A stretch of DNA of 8,394 nt from JBBSWB01 sp038046465 (GTDB taxonomy: Archaea > Nanobdellota > Nanobdellia > Woesearchaeales > GW2011-AR9), in NCBI GenBank assembly GCA_038046465.1, contig JBBSWB010000035.1, forward strand, positions 1 to 8,394, read 5' to 3'. Shown here piece after piece: positions 1 to 6,210 of the stretch. The position numbers and the translations under genes were made by a program. The notes under the pieces were generated by a model. It worked only from the letters and a program-made list of their open reading frames with translations, did not search any database and was not told the origin of the DNA. Each line of letters begins with the position of its first letter. Position 1 is the stretch's first letter.

Positions 1-8
1 GAAAAAAG

Positions 9-35
9 TGAGTGATTTGAGAAATGTATCACTCA
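9..35. repeat. Inverted repeat (8-bp stem) at the left edge
   Basis: TGAGTGAT at 9-16 pairs perfectly with ATCACTCA at 28-35 around an 11-base loop, with one further G-T wobble at 8/36. On the minus strand the stem is followed directly by CTTTTTTC (8-1), a terminator-like arrangement. No gene ending here on the minus strand is visible, because only about 115 bases separate it from the start of the rightward operon. On the plus strand no T-run follows. One plus frame is open from 2 to 73, ending in TAG, and could be the last 23 codons of a gene to the left, in which case the hairpin lies inside coding sequence. Function unresolved. Confidence 0.3.
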
Positions 36-119
36 TAAAACGGATAGTGCCCAAACAAAGAGGCGTTACTTAGAAGATGAGAGTTTACTAAAAAGAAGAT
101 AGAATTGTAATTAACAAGA

Positions 120-127
120 TTTAAAAA
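120..127 (+). promoter_or_regulatory. TATA-like box upstream of the methyltransferase-aminotransferase gene
   Basis: TTTAAAAA is centred about 29 bases before the ATG at 153. This is close to the 26-28 bases expected between an archaeal TATA box and a transcription start lying at or just before the start codon. A short AGGT-type ribosome-binding element (TAGGT, 143-147) lies five bases before the ATG, so a very short leader is also possible. The box matches the type and spacing seen before the glycosyltransferase gene at 6211. A bacterial promoter cannot be excluded in sequence this AT-rich. Confidence 0.4.
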
Positions 128-152
128 GTTAAAAACGGCGTTTAGGTACTCA

Positions 153-2069
153 ATGGAAAAGGTAAATGATGTTTGGGAAACTAGCGTTAAAGAGCATTAT
201 AAACACCAAGCAGAATTGTTTGGTACTTCTAAAGAATCTACGATGAAAGATAATTTCATTAGGGATAAAGAGATAGACGCTTTGTTAAGTAGCATAGTTA
301 CAATTAATAACTTATTTAAAGAACCAGTATCTATTTTAGAACTTGGGTGTGGTAATGGTTATTTTGCAGAACGAGTTGAAAAATGTTTGCCAAACAAACT
401 AACTGGGATTGATTTTTCTGAAGATTTATTAAAAATCGCAACACAGAGACAACTAAAGAACTCTGATTTTAAGCAAGGGTCTGTTTTAGATTTAAACCTT
501 CCAGATTGTTCTTATAATATAATTATTGTTGAACGATGTTTAATTAATCTTGATTCTTGGAATAGTCAGAAAAAAGCCTTAGATGAAATTTATCGAATTC
601 TTAAACCAGGAGGATTTTTTTTAATGATTGAATCCTTCAGTGACGGCTGGAAAAATTTAAATGAAGCTAGAGCGGTGATTGAACTATCGCCAATTCCCCA
701 ACCATTTCACAATGTTTTTTTTGAAAAAGAATTGTTGTTTGATTATATAAAAAATAAATTTCAAATGACGGAAATTGGTCCCGGTTATAATTTTTTGAGT
801 TCATATTATTTTGGTGCAAGAGTTTTGTATCCAGCATTAATGGAAAAAAATAAAGAAATTATTTATAATAATAAGTTTGTTGAATTTTTCAATTATATGC
901 CTGCCTTAGGTAATTACAGTTCGATACAATATTTTGTTTTAAAAAAAAAAACTGAATTAATACCAATAACTAAACCAACTTTACCTGTTTTTGAAGATTT
1001 TGAAAAAGAATTTAGGTCATTTTTTTCTTCAGGAAAAATAACTAACGGAGAATTGGTTTCTAAATTAGAAGAAAGATTACAGCAATTCTTAGGAGTTAAG
1101 CATGCTATTGCTGTTTCTTCTTGTACTTCCGGATTAATGTTAGTAATGAAAGCCTTGGGATTGAAAGGAGAAGTGATCCTTCCGAGTTTTACTTTTTCTG
1201 CAACTGGGCATGCAGTTTTATGGAATGGGCTTATACCTCGTTTTGTTGAAGTAGATCCTGAAGATTACACTATAGACGCTAAAAAAGTAAAAGAAGCGAT
1301 TAATGAAAATACCTCTGCAATTTTAGGAGTGCACCTGTTTGGCTGTCCTGCTAATGTTAAAGAATTAGAAAAAATTGCTAAAGAGCATAATTTAAAATTA
1401 ATTTTTGATGCTGCTCACGCCATGGGTTCAAAAGTTGGCTCTGTATTTGTTGGAAACTTTGGTGATGCTGAGATCTTTAGCTGTTCCCCAACTAAATTGA
1501 TGGTTACCGGCGAAGGCGGGATAGTAACTACAAATGATGACGAATTGGCTCGAAAGATTAGAATTGGTCGAACTTATGGAGATCCCGGAGATTATAATTG
1601 TGAATTTCCCGGATTGAGCGCTAGAATGAGCGAATTTAATGCTCTTTTAGGATTAAAATCGTTACAGTTGCTAGAAGAAAATGTTAAAAAAAGAAATAAG
1701 TTAGTACAATTATATAAACAGAATCTTTCAAAACTCCCAGGGATTACTTTCCAAAAAACAGATTGCAATTTAATAAACACGTATAAAGATTTTTCAATTT
1801 TAATTGACCCAGAATTATTTAAATTAAATAGAGACCTATTGGGAGAAAAACTAAAAGAGGAAGGCATTCAAACTAAAAATTACTTTTATCCCCCTTTACA
1901 TGAACAAAATGCTTATGCATTATTTAGAAAAGAATATGAAAACAAGCTTAATCTTACAGAAAAAATTTCAAGGAATATTTTAAGCTTACCTTTATATTCT
2001 CATATGCCAGAAGAGGAAGTGAACTTTATTTGTCAAAAAATAGAAGAAATAAGAAAAAAAAGGGAATAG
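153..2069 (+). CDS. Bifunctional SAM methyltransferase / DegT-family PLP aminotransferase
   Basis: A 638-residue two-domain enzyme of nucleotide-sugar metabolism. Residues 1-265 form a class I SAM-dependent methyltransferase: motif I is ELGCGNG (63-69), an acidic strand end lies at GIDFSE (85-90), and the LKPGG turn is at 150-154. Residues 270-638 form a full-length DegT/DnrJ/EryC1/StrS aminotransferase. Its phosphate-binding SSCTSG is at 322-327, PLP-pyridine Asp419 lies in DAAHAMGS, and Schiff-base Lys448 lies in SPTKLMVTGEGG. All catalytic hallmarks of a sugar aminotransferase acting on a 4-keto (or 3-keto) NDP-sugar are present. The domains join with almost no linker at LKKKTELIPITKP, where stand-alone relatives typically begin. 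The junction is encoded across an 11-base A run (941-951). There is no ATG, GTG or TTG near the aminotransferase boundary downstream of the run. The next gene starts one base after this stop, so they are an operon. Substrate unknown; probably cytoplasmic, as no signal peptide or membrane segment is seen. Confidence 0.9.
   Translation: MEKVNDVWETSVKEHYKHQAELFGTSKESTMKDNFIRDKEIDALLSSIVTINNLFKEPVSILELGCGNGYFAERVEKCLPNKLTGIDFSEDLLKIATQRQLKNSDFKQGSVLDLNLPDCSYNIIIVERCLINLDSWNSQKKALDEIYRILKPGGFFLMIESFSDGWKNLNEARAVIELSPIPQPFHNVFFEKELLFDYIKNKFQMTEIGPGYNFLSSYYFGARVLYPALMEKNKEIIYNNKFVEFFNYMPALGNYSSIQYFVLKKKTELIPITKPTLPVFEDFEKEFRSFFSSGKITNGELVSKLEERLQQFLGVKHAIAVSSCTSGLMLVMKALGLKGEVILPSFTFSATGHAVLWNGLIPRFVEVDPEDYTIDAKKVKEAINENTSAILGVHLFGCPANVKELEKIAKEHNLKLIFDAAHAMGSKVGSVFVGNFGDAEIFSCSPTKLMVTGEGGIVTTNDDELARKIRIGRTYGDPGDYNCEFPGLSARMSEFNALLGLKSLQLLEENVKKRNKLVQLYKQNLSKLPGITFQKTDCNLINTYKDFSILIDPELFKLNRDLLGEKLKEEGIQTKNYFYPPLHEQNAYALFRKEYENKLNLTEKISRNILSLPLYSHMPEEEVNFICQKIEEIRKKRE
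941..951 (+). repeat. A11 homopolymer at the domain junction
   Basis: Eleven consecutive A residues follow TTTT and encode the end of Leu264 and Lys265-Lys267 between the methyltransferase and aminotransferase domains. It is the longest homopolymer I found; other runs in this gene reach eight. Losing one A gives Lys-Lys-Lys-Leu-Asn-stop, and gaining one gives Lys-Lys-Lys-Asn-stop. Either change would therefore release a stand-alone methyltransferase of about 268 residues. This is directly visible; whether slippage occurs is inference. Confidence 0.9.
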
Positions 2070-2070
2070 A

Positions 2071-3468
2071 TTGGTAAATAAAAACCTCGATAAATTCTTT
2101 GTTAGCCCTAATAATATATTAAAAGAAGTAATGAAAAAAATAGATATTAATGGGCATGGCTTAGCGATAATTGTTGATGAAAAAACAAGGTTTTTGGGCT
2201 TAGTTACCGACGGCGATATCCGAAGAGCAATCATCAATGGAGGAAGTTTAGAAACCCCTATTGGAGAGATTATGAATAAAAATGCGACCATTATAAAAGG
2301 AGGGTATTCTGTTACCGACCTTATTAACACGATTGGAAATAAACCAATAAATCACCTCCCCATCCTTAATGAAGATGCCTCAATCTGTGAAATTTTATTA
2401 TCATCACAACTACAAAAGATAAAAATGTCTACTTCCCAATTATTTGATACAAAACAACTGCAAACAAACAAAAAAATCTTGATTACGGGGGGAGCAGGTT
2501 ATATTGGTTCAGTACTCACCAGACAATTGCTTAATAAAGGGTATTCAGTAAAAGTTTTAGACAAGCTTTTTATCAACGCTTCGTCCATTGAAGATTTAAA
2601 ACAAAATAAAAATTTTTCATTTATTGAAGGGGATGTAGGTAACGTTGAAACTATTGTCAATGCTATAAAAGATGTAGATGCAGTAGTGCATCTTGCAGAA
2701 ATTGTTGGAGACCCGGCTTGTAAGTTGAATCCAAAAAGAACACAACAAATTAATTATTTTTCAACTTCTTTATTAGCAACTGTTTGTAAACATTTTCAGG
2801 TTAATCGATTTGTTTATACTTCTTCGTGTAGTGTTTATGGTGCAAACATAGATGACTCATTACTACACGAAAACTCGGTAACGAACCCTTTATCATTATA
2901 TGCACGAATGAAAATAGAATCGGAAAAAACTTTGCTTAATCTGGCAGATGGTTTATTTTCTCCTACAATTCTTCGCTTAGCAACAGTATTTGGTGAATCT
3001 CCTCGGATGCGTTTCGACTTAGTTACTAACATCATGACAGCAAAAGCTTTCTTTGATGGAAAGATCAATGTTTTTGGGGGGGATCAGTGGAGGCCTTTAG
3101 TTCACGTATCCGACGTTAGCAAAGCAATAATTACTGTTCTAGAAGCGCCGATTGAAAAAGTGGGCGGAGAAATTTTTAATGTTGGTTCAAATGAGAACAA
3201 CGCCACCATAAAACAAATCGGCCAAATTGTGAAAGAAGTTATTCCTTCAGCAGAGCTAAACATCCAGGAAGACCAATTGGATAAAAGAGATTACAAAGTA
3301 GACTTTGCTAAGATCCAAGCAATATTAAATTTTACTGCAGCTGTAAGTTTAAAAGAAGGGATTAATGAAATACGCTTAGCGCTTGAGGAAGGAAAATACA
3401 AAAATTATGAACAGGACCATTATCATAATGATAAAGCTTATATAGAAAAGATAAACGCGATTAATTAA
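2071..3468 (+). CDS. CBS-domain pair fused to NAD-dependent SDR epimerase/dehydratase
   Basis: A 465-residue protein. Residues 1-112 are a tandem CBS pair. The first repeat contains LAIIVDEKTRFLGLVTDGDIRRAI, and the VTDGDIRR element resembles the CBS modules found before sugar nucleotidyltransferases. The second repeat begins near TPIGEIMNKNATII. After a short linker (113-132), residues 133-465 are an extended SDR: the NAD-binding GGAGYIG is at 140-146, catalytic-type SSCSVYG at 251-257, and YARMK with Tyr277 and Lys281. RPLVHVSDV follows as in sugar epimerases. It probably epimerises or dehydrates an NDP-sugar, and the CBS pair may bind a nucleotide as a regulatory ligand (inference). The start is TTG at 2071, one base after the upstream stop. 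AAGGG at 2060-2064 gives a good six-base spacing, and no ATG precedes the first CBS strand. The SDR half is related to the other SDR at the right edge. Substrate unknown. Confidence 0.87.
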   Translation: MVNKNLDKFFVSPNNILKEVMKKIDINGHGLAIIVDEKTRFLGLVTDGDIRRAIINGGSLETPIGEIMNKNATIIKGGYSVTDLINTIGNKPINHLPILNEDASICEILLSSQLQKIKMSTSQLFDTKQLQTNKKILITGGAGYIGSVLTRQLLNKGYSVKVLDKLFINASSIEDLKQNKNFSFIEGDVGNVETIVNAIKDVDAVVHLAEIVGDPACKLNPKRTQQINYFSTSLLATVCKHFQVNRFVYTSSCSVYGANIDDSLLHENSVTNPLSLYARMKIESEKTLLNLADGLFSPTILRLATVFGESPRMRFDLVTNIMTAKAFFDGKINVFGGDQWRPLVHVSDVSKAIITVLEAPIEKVGGEIFNVGSNENNATIKQIGQIVKEVIPSAELNIQEDQLDKRDYKVDFAKIQAILNFTAAVSLKEGINEIRLALEEGKYKNYEQDHYHNDKAYIEKINAIN

Positions 3469-3490
3469 AATAAGCGAGTTTAATTGCTAA

Positions 3491-3513
3491 AAGTTATTTG
3501 TATGCAATAACTT
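3491..3513. terminator. Inverted repeat at a convergent gene junction, possible terminator
   Basis: AAGTTATT (3491-3498) pairs with AATAACTT (3506-3513) around a seven-base loop. It spans the stop codon of the leftward methyltransferase gene and lies 22 bases after the stop of the rightward SDR gene. The only T-run is four bases, on the minus strand just after the stem, so it is at best a weak terminator. Nothing else in the 25-base gap (3469-3493) looks like a termination signal for the rightward operon. Confidence 0.3.
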
Positions 3514-4483
3514 CTAAATAATCCCCGACCCCAAAAAGACTAGCAGCTTTAGATAAAAACGGCTGTACAATTTTATAAAAAACTCTTCTTTTTATTCCTC
3601 CTTGAGTAGGTAGTTTGTTTAATGTTGTATATACTTTCATACGGACATCTCTTTTACCAGTTAAGTAGCAAAATAAATTAAGAGCTTTTAAGTGATATGT
3701 TGATACCTTCATCTTTCTAAACCCCGATTCTTTTAATATTTTAGCCATAGTTGATTTATCAAAAATATTTATATGGCCCCTTTGATATGAAGGGTTGTAT
3801 TTTTTCATAATTAATGCACAAATGCCTTTACTGTTAGGCGTAGCCAACCAGAGCATTCCGCCTGGACGAAGCAATTGGTTTATTTTGATAAGTGTTTTTT
3901 TTGGTTCATTTAAATGCTCGATTACCTGTTTTAAAATGATAATATCGAAAAAGTTTTCTTTAAAATTAGTATCAAGAATATCTTGTTTTTTTATATCTAT
4001 TCCTAACTCTTGTTTTATATGTTTTCTACAATCATCAGAATAATCTGTGCCATGGACATCCCAACCTCGTGATTTTGCAACCTTTAATATCGCACCATAA
4101 CCGCAACCGATATCTAATATTCTTCCGTGTTTATGTTTAAATTTATCATTTATTTTCTTAAATATTTTTTCAGATCTTTTATCTCTTCTTTGTACAGCTT
4201 CTTCCGTCATAAGAGAAGCATAATAAACATAAGATTTAGCTTTATAAAATTTTTTAAGATAACTCTCACTTATGATTGGATCAACATAAACTAATCTGCA
4301 TTTGGGACATTTTACATGAGTAAATCCTTGTTTATTAAATAAGAATTTTTTTTTAGGGTAATTACAAACCGGGCAAGTTCTTTTTCGAGTATATTTTTTT
4401 AATACCAGGCCTGTTTTTGGATCTAAATACTTCTGAATATCTTTATTTACTAGTTCTCCGTATTTAACAAAATCCCTTTCCAT
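3494..4483 (-). CDS. Class I SAM methyltransferase with N-terminal zinc ribbon
   Basis: A 329-residue protein. Near the N-terminus a zinc-ribbon-like pair CPVC (37-40) and CPKC (59-62) is followed by RLVYVDP, a common prelude to methyltransferases found in polysaccharide clusters. The SAM-binding domain has motif I DIGCGYG (124-130), a strand end GTDYS (145-149), VIEHLNEP (187-194), and LLRPGGMLWLATPN (204-217). GHINIFDKSTM (236-246) is the post-motif loop typical of the Methyltransf_23 group. It most likely methylates a sugar or lipid-linked glycan intermediate; the substrate cannot be inferred. ATG at 4483 lies six bases after the TGA of the radical SAM gene with no clear ribosome-binding site, so translation is probably coupled. 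The four-cysteine N-terminus is shorter than the metal-binding domain of TylC3-type sugar C-methyltransferases and the C-terminal domain of those enzymes is absent, so I do not assign it there. Confidence 0.85.
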   Translation of the reverse strand: MERDFVKYGELVNKDIQKYLDPKTGLVLKKYTRKRTCPVCNYPKKKFLFNKQGFTHVKCPKCRLVYVDPIISESYLKKFYKAKSYVYYASLMTEEAVQRRDKRSEKIFKKINDKFKHKHGRILDIGCGYGAILKVAKSRGWDVHGTDYSDDCRKHIKQELGIDIKKQDILDTNFKENFFDIIILKQVIEHLNEPKKTLIKINQLLRPGGMLWLATPNSKGICALIMKKYNPSYQRGHINIFDKSTMAKILKESGFRKMKVSTYHLKALNLFCYLTGKRDVRMKVYTTLNKLPTQGGIKRRVFYKIVQPFLSKAASLFGVGDYLEVIAYK

Positions 4484-4489
4484 CTTAGA

Positions 4490-6010
4490 TCAGATTTTTC
4501 CAGTACTTTTTTTAAAGCCCAATATTTTAAAATAAAATTGACGAATTAGTCGGGTCGCTTCTTGCTCCAAAGAAGGATTGATTAAATAAAAAAACCTTGA
4601 AAGATAATATAATACATATAATTGAAACCGATAATATTTGGTCATGTGGGATGCTGAATATTTTGCAGTCCATTTTATAGCTTTTAATATTTCTCTTTTA
4701 GTTTCTTTTGGGTATTTAAAATAATCTAACTTAAGAATGCGGTGTTGGTTATAATATTTTATCCCAATCTCCATAAAACGTGGTTTTTTAAGTAATTCCG
4801 AGTATTCTTTTTTCAGCCACCAATCAGTAAACCCATATTTTTGGTGATATTCTTCGTATATTTCAGTTCCGGGATAAGGTATAAGAACAGAACCTACTTG
4901 AATAAAATCTGCCCATTGCGAAACATATTTCATAAATTTTAACGTATTTTTAATATCTTTTGCTGATTGCCAGGGGAATCCAAGAATAAAATTAGCTTGC
5001 GCAGTAATACCGGCCGCTTTGGTAATCTTAAGTGCTTTAATTGCTTGTTCTATAGTAATCCCTTTCTTACATTTTCTAAGAGTTTCGTCATCAGCTCCTT
5101 CAATTCCATAATTAATTGAATTACATCCTGCTTTTTTCATTAAAGTTAATAATTCTTCATTAACAATATTAGCCCTAGTAACACAACCAAACGTAAAGTT
5201 ATATTTATCTTTATTTATTATAATCAGATTACATAATTTTCTTACCCTTTCCGGATTTGCTGTAAAAGAATCGTCTAAAAAACTAGTGTGAGTTGCTCCA
5301 TATTTTTTATAACGATTAACCATTTCGGCATATACTTTTTCTGCACTTAGAAATCTAAAAACATGTCCATGAATGGTATTAGCACAAAACGTGCATCTGC
5401 CTGGACATCCCCTCCCAGTAATCATTGATTTTAAATCGCTGGGCTTTTCATAATCTTTCAGATTAAAAACGTCAAATGCTGGATCAGGTAAACTGTTTAA
5501 ATCGTGAATAATGTCTGCTGGTTCAGTATCAATTAAGTTCCCAACTTTATTAAGATAACATATCCCTTTAATTTTGGAATAATCTCTTAATTTGGATTGA
5601 TAAGCCTTAACAATATCAGCCATAACTACTTCTCCTTCGGCTTGAACAACAATATCTACATTTTGTTTTAGAACTTCATGGGGTCTTACTAATGCGTGCG
5701 GACCTCCTCCAACAATCAACGCATTAGATGTTCTTTTTATTTGTCTTATAGCTTCATAAGCATATAAAGCGGAGGAAGTGTGGATAGCAATCCCTACAAT
5801 GTCTGGATTAAAGTTAGATACGTCTTCTAAAAATTTAGTTTTATTGTATTTATAATATTGTGCGCAACAATCTATGCCTTTAACTATGTGCCCTTCATTT
5901 AAAAGATAGCCCGCAATTAATGCTAAGCTACGGGATGGTTCTTGGGCAAGGATGGGGGTTTTAGGATTAACTAACAAAATTTTACATTTTTTATTATTTA
6001 ACTCGTCCAT
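4490..6010 (-). CDS. B12-binding-domain radical SAM protein
   Basis: A 506-residue protein with the layout of cobalamin-dependent radical SAM enzymes. Residues 8-140 are a Rossmann-like B12-binding domain: KILLVNP start, PDIVGIAIHTSS (69-80), LIVGGGPHAL (98-107) and VQAEGE (122-127). The classic DxHxxG cobalamin-ligand motif is missing, as in many subfamily members. Residues 195-385 are the radical SAM core, with cluster-binding cysteines at 202, 206 and 209 in RGCPGRCTFCAN, a DDSF strand (246-249), YGIEGADDETL (301-311) and NFILGFPWQS (340-349). The C-terminal 120 residues are Tyr/Lys-rich and unassigned. Members methylate unactivated carbons or perform other radical chemistry; here a glycan or lipid substrate is plausible from context only. 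GGTGG lies five to six bases before the ATG. It is first in a two-gene leftward operon with the zinc-ribbon methyltransferase. Confidence 0.88.
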   Translation of the reverse strand: MDELNNKKCKILLVNPKTPILAQEPSRSLALIAGYLLNEGHIVKGIDCCAQYYKYNKTKFLEDVSNFNPDIVGIAIHTSSALYAYEAIRQIKRTSNALIVGGGPHALVRPHEVLKQNVDIVVQAEGEVVMADIVKAYQSKLRDYSKIKGICYLNKVGNLIDTEPADIIHDLNSLPDPAFDVFNLKDYEKPSDLKSMITGRGCPGRCTFCANTIHGHVFRFLSAEKVYAEMVNRYKKYGATHTSFLDDSFTANPERVRKLCNLIIINKDKYNFTFGCVTRANIVNEELLTLMKKAGCNSINYGIEGADDETLRKCKKGITIEQAIKALKITKAAGITAQANFILGFPWQSAKDIKNTLKFMKYVSQWADFIQVGSVLIPYPGTEIYEEYHQKYGFTDWWLKKEYSELLKKPRFMEIGIKYYNQHRILKLDYFKYPKETKREILKAIKWTAKYSASHMTKYYRFQLYVLYYLSRFFYLINPSLEQEATRLIRQFYFKILGFKKSTGKI

Positions 6011-6013
6011 AAA

Positions 6014-6019
6014 GCCACC
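6014..6019 (-). promoter_or_regulatory. Ribosome-binding site of the radical SAM gene
   Basis: Read on the minus strand this is GGTGGC, three bases before the ATG at 6010 (the GGTGG core is four bases away). It is a partial match to the GGAGGTGA consensus complementary to the 3' end of 16S rRNA and supports this start. It contrasts with the divergent glycosyltransferase gene, which has no such site. Confidence 0.45.
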
Positions 6020-6051
6020 AAAAAGGAATTCAATTTGACAATTGAGAGGTC

Positions 6052-6060
6052 ATTTAAAAA
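6052..6060 (-). promoter_or_regulatory. TATA-like box for the leftward radical SAM operon
   Basis: On the minus strand the box reads TTTTTAAAT and is preceded by purine-rich GGAAAGA, which resembles an archaeal BRE element. Its centre is 46 bases before the ATG at 6010, predicting transcription from near 6030 and a 20-base leader that carries GGTGG. A second candidate lies at 6079-6087 (minus TTTTTATAT context) and would give a leader near 47 bases. A short inverted repeat, CAATT/AATTG (6031-6035 and 6040-6044), sits at the predicted start and could be an operator, though such repeats are cheap in AT-rich DNA. Confidence 0.4.
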
Positions 6061-6175
6061 TCTTTCCGTTATTGGGAATATAAAAAGTTTAAACTATTGA
6101 GATGCCCTATGAAACTTTTCTTGGTCGTGAAAAAGAATGAGCATTCAAGATGTCCACCATAGCCTCCCGGTTCAT
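6061..6175. other. Gene-free spacer with a locally GC-richer block
   Basis: This part of the 200-base divergent intergenic region contains no supported gene. By count, 6101-6175 is 33/75 G+C (44%), against 25/90 (28%) for 6011-6100. It holds a 17-codon plus ORF (6109-6162), whose ATG lies 26 bases after a TATAAAAAG box (6079-6087), and an overlapping 22-codon minus ORF (6107-6175) with an internal GGGAGG. It also has the short inverted repeat GAATG/CATTC (6135-6146). Any of these could be chance. The block may be a regulatory region, a small RNA or a decayed coding remnant. Confidence 0.3.
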
Positions 6176-6179
6176 AAAA

Positions 6180-6187
6180 TTTAAATA
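6180..6187 (+). promoter_or_regulatory. TATA box of a probably leaderless glycosyltransferase gene
   Basis: TTTAAATA is centred about 27.5 bases before the ATG at 6211, the distance expected if transcription begins at the start codon itself. The 23 bases between box and ATG contain no G, so no Shine-Dalgarno site can exist. Together these point to a leaderless mRNA of archaeal type. The core TTTAAA is palindromic, so direction rests on spacing. Confidence 0.55.
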
Positions 6188-6210
6188 ACAACCTCTTCCT
6201 TTTTAAAATA

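Noticed and set aside
2..73. Plus frame open for 23 codons as the 3' end of an upstream gene
   Set aside because: Too short to support and not recognisable as any family; an open run of this length is expected by chance often enough. Recorded only as a possibility.
609..626. Internal AGGAGG followed by ATG inside the methyltransferase domain, as an internal translation start
   Set aside because: The AGGAGG arises from the codons of the conserved LKPGG turn; a protein starting there would lack the SAM-binding motif.
1592..1867. Minus-strand open frame inside the aminotransferase domain
   Set aside because: It lies wholly opposite a conserved coding region, has no family features and no ribosome-binding site; a shadow frame. 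The same applies to 1992-2330 (-), 2835-3068 (-), 3795-4043 (+) and 6939-7229 (-).
3494..4483. Assignment of the zinc-ribbon protein as a TylC3-type NDP-hexose C-methyltransferase
   Set aside because: The four-cysteine segment is short and of the generic CPxC...CPxC-LVYVDP type, and the protein is too short to contain the C-terminal domain of that family.
6107..6175. Small ORFs of 17 and 22 codons on opposite strands
   Set aside because: Neither resembles a known peptide, they overlap each other, and the GGGAGG is only two bases from the second minus ATG. Not annotated as genes.
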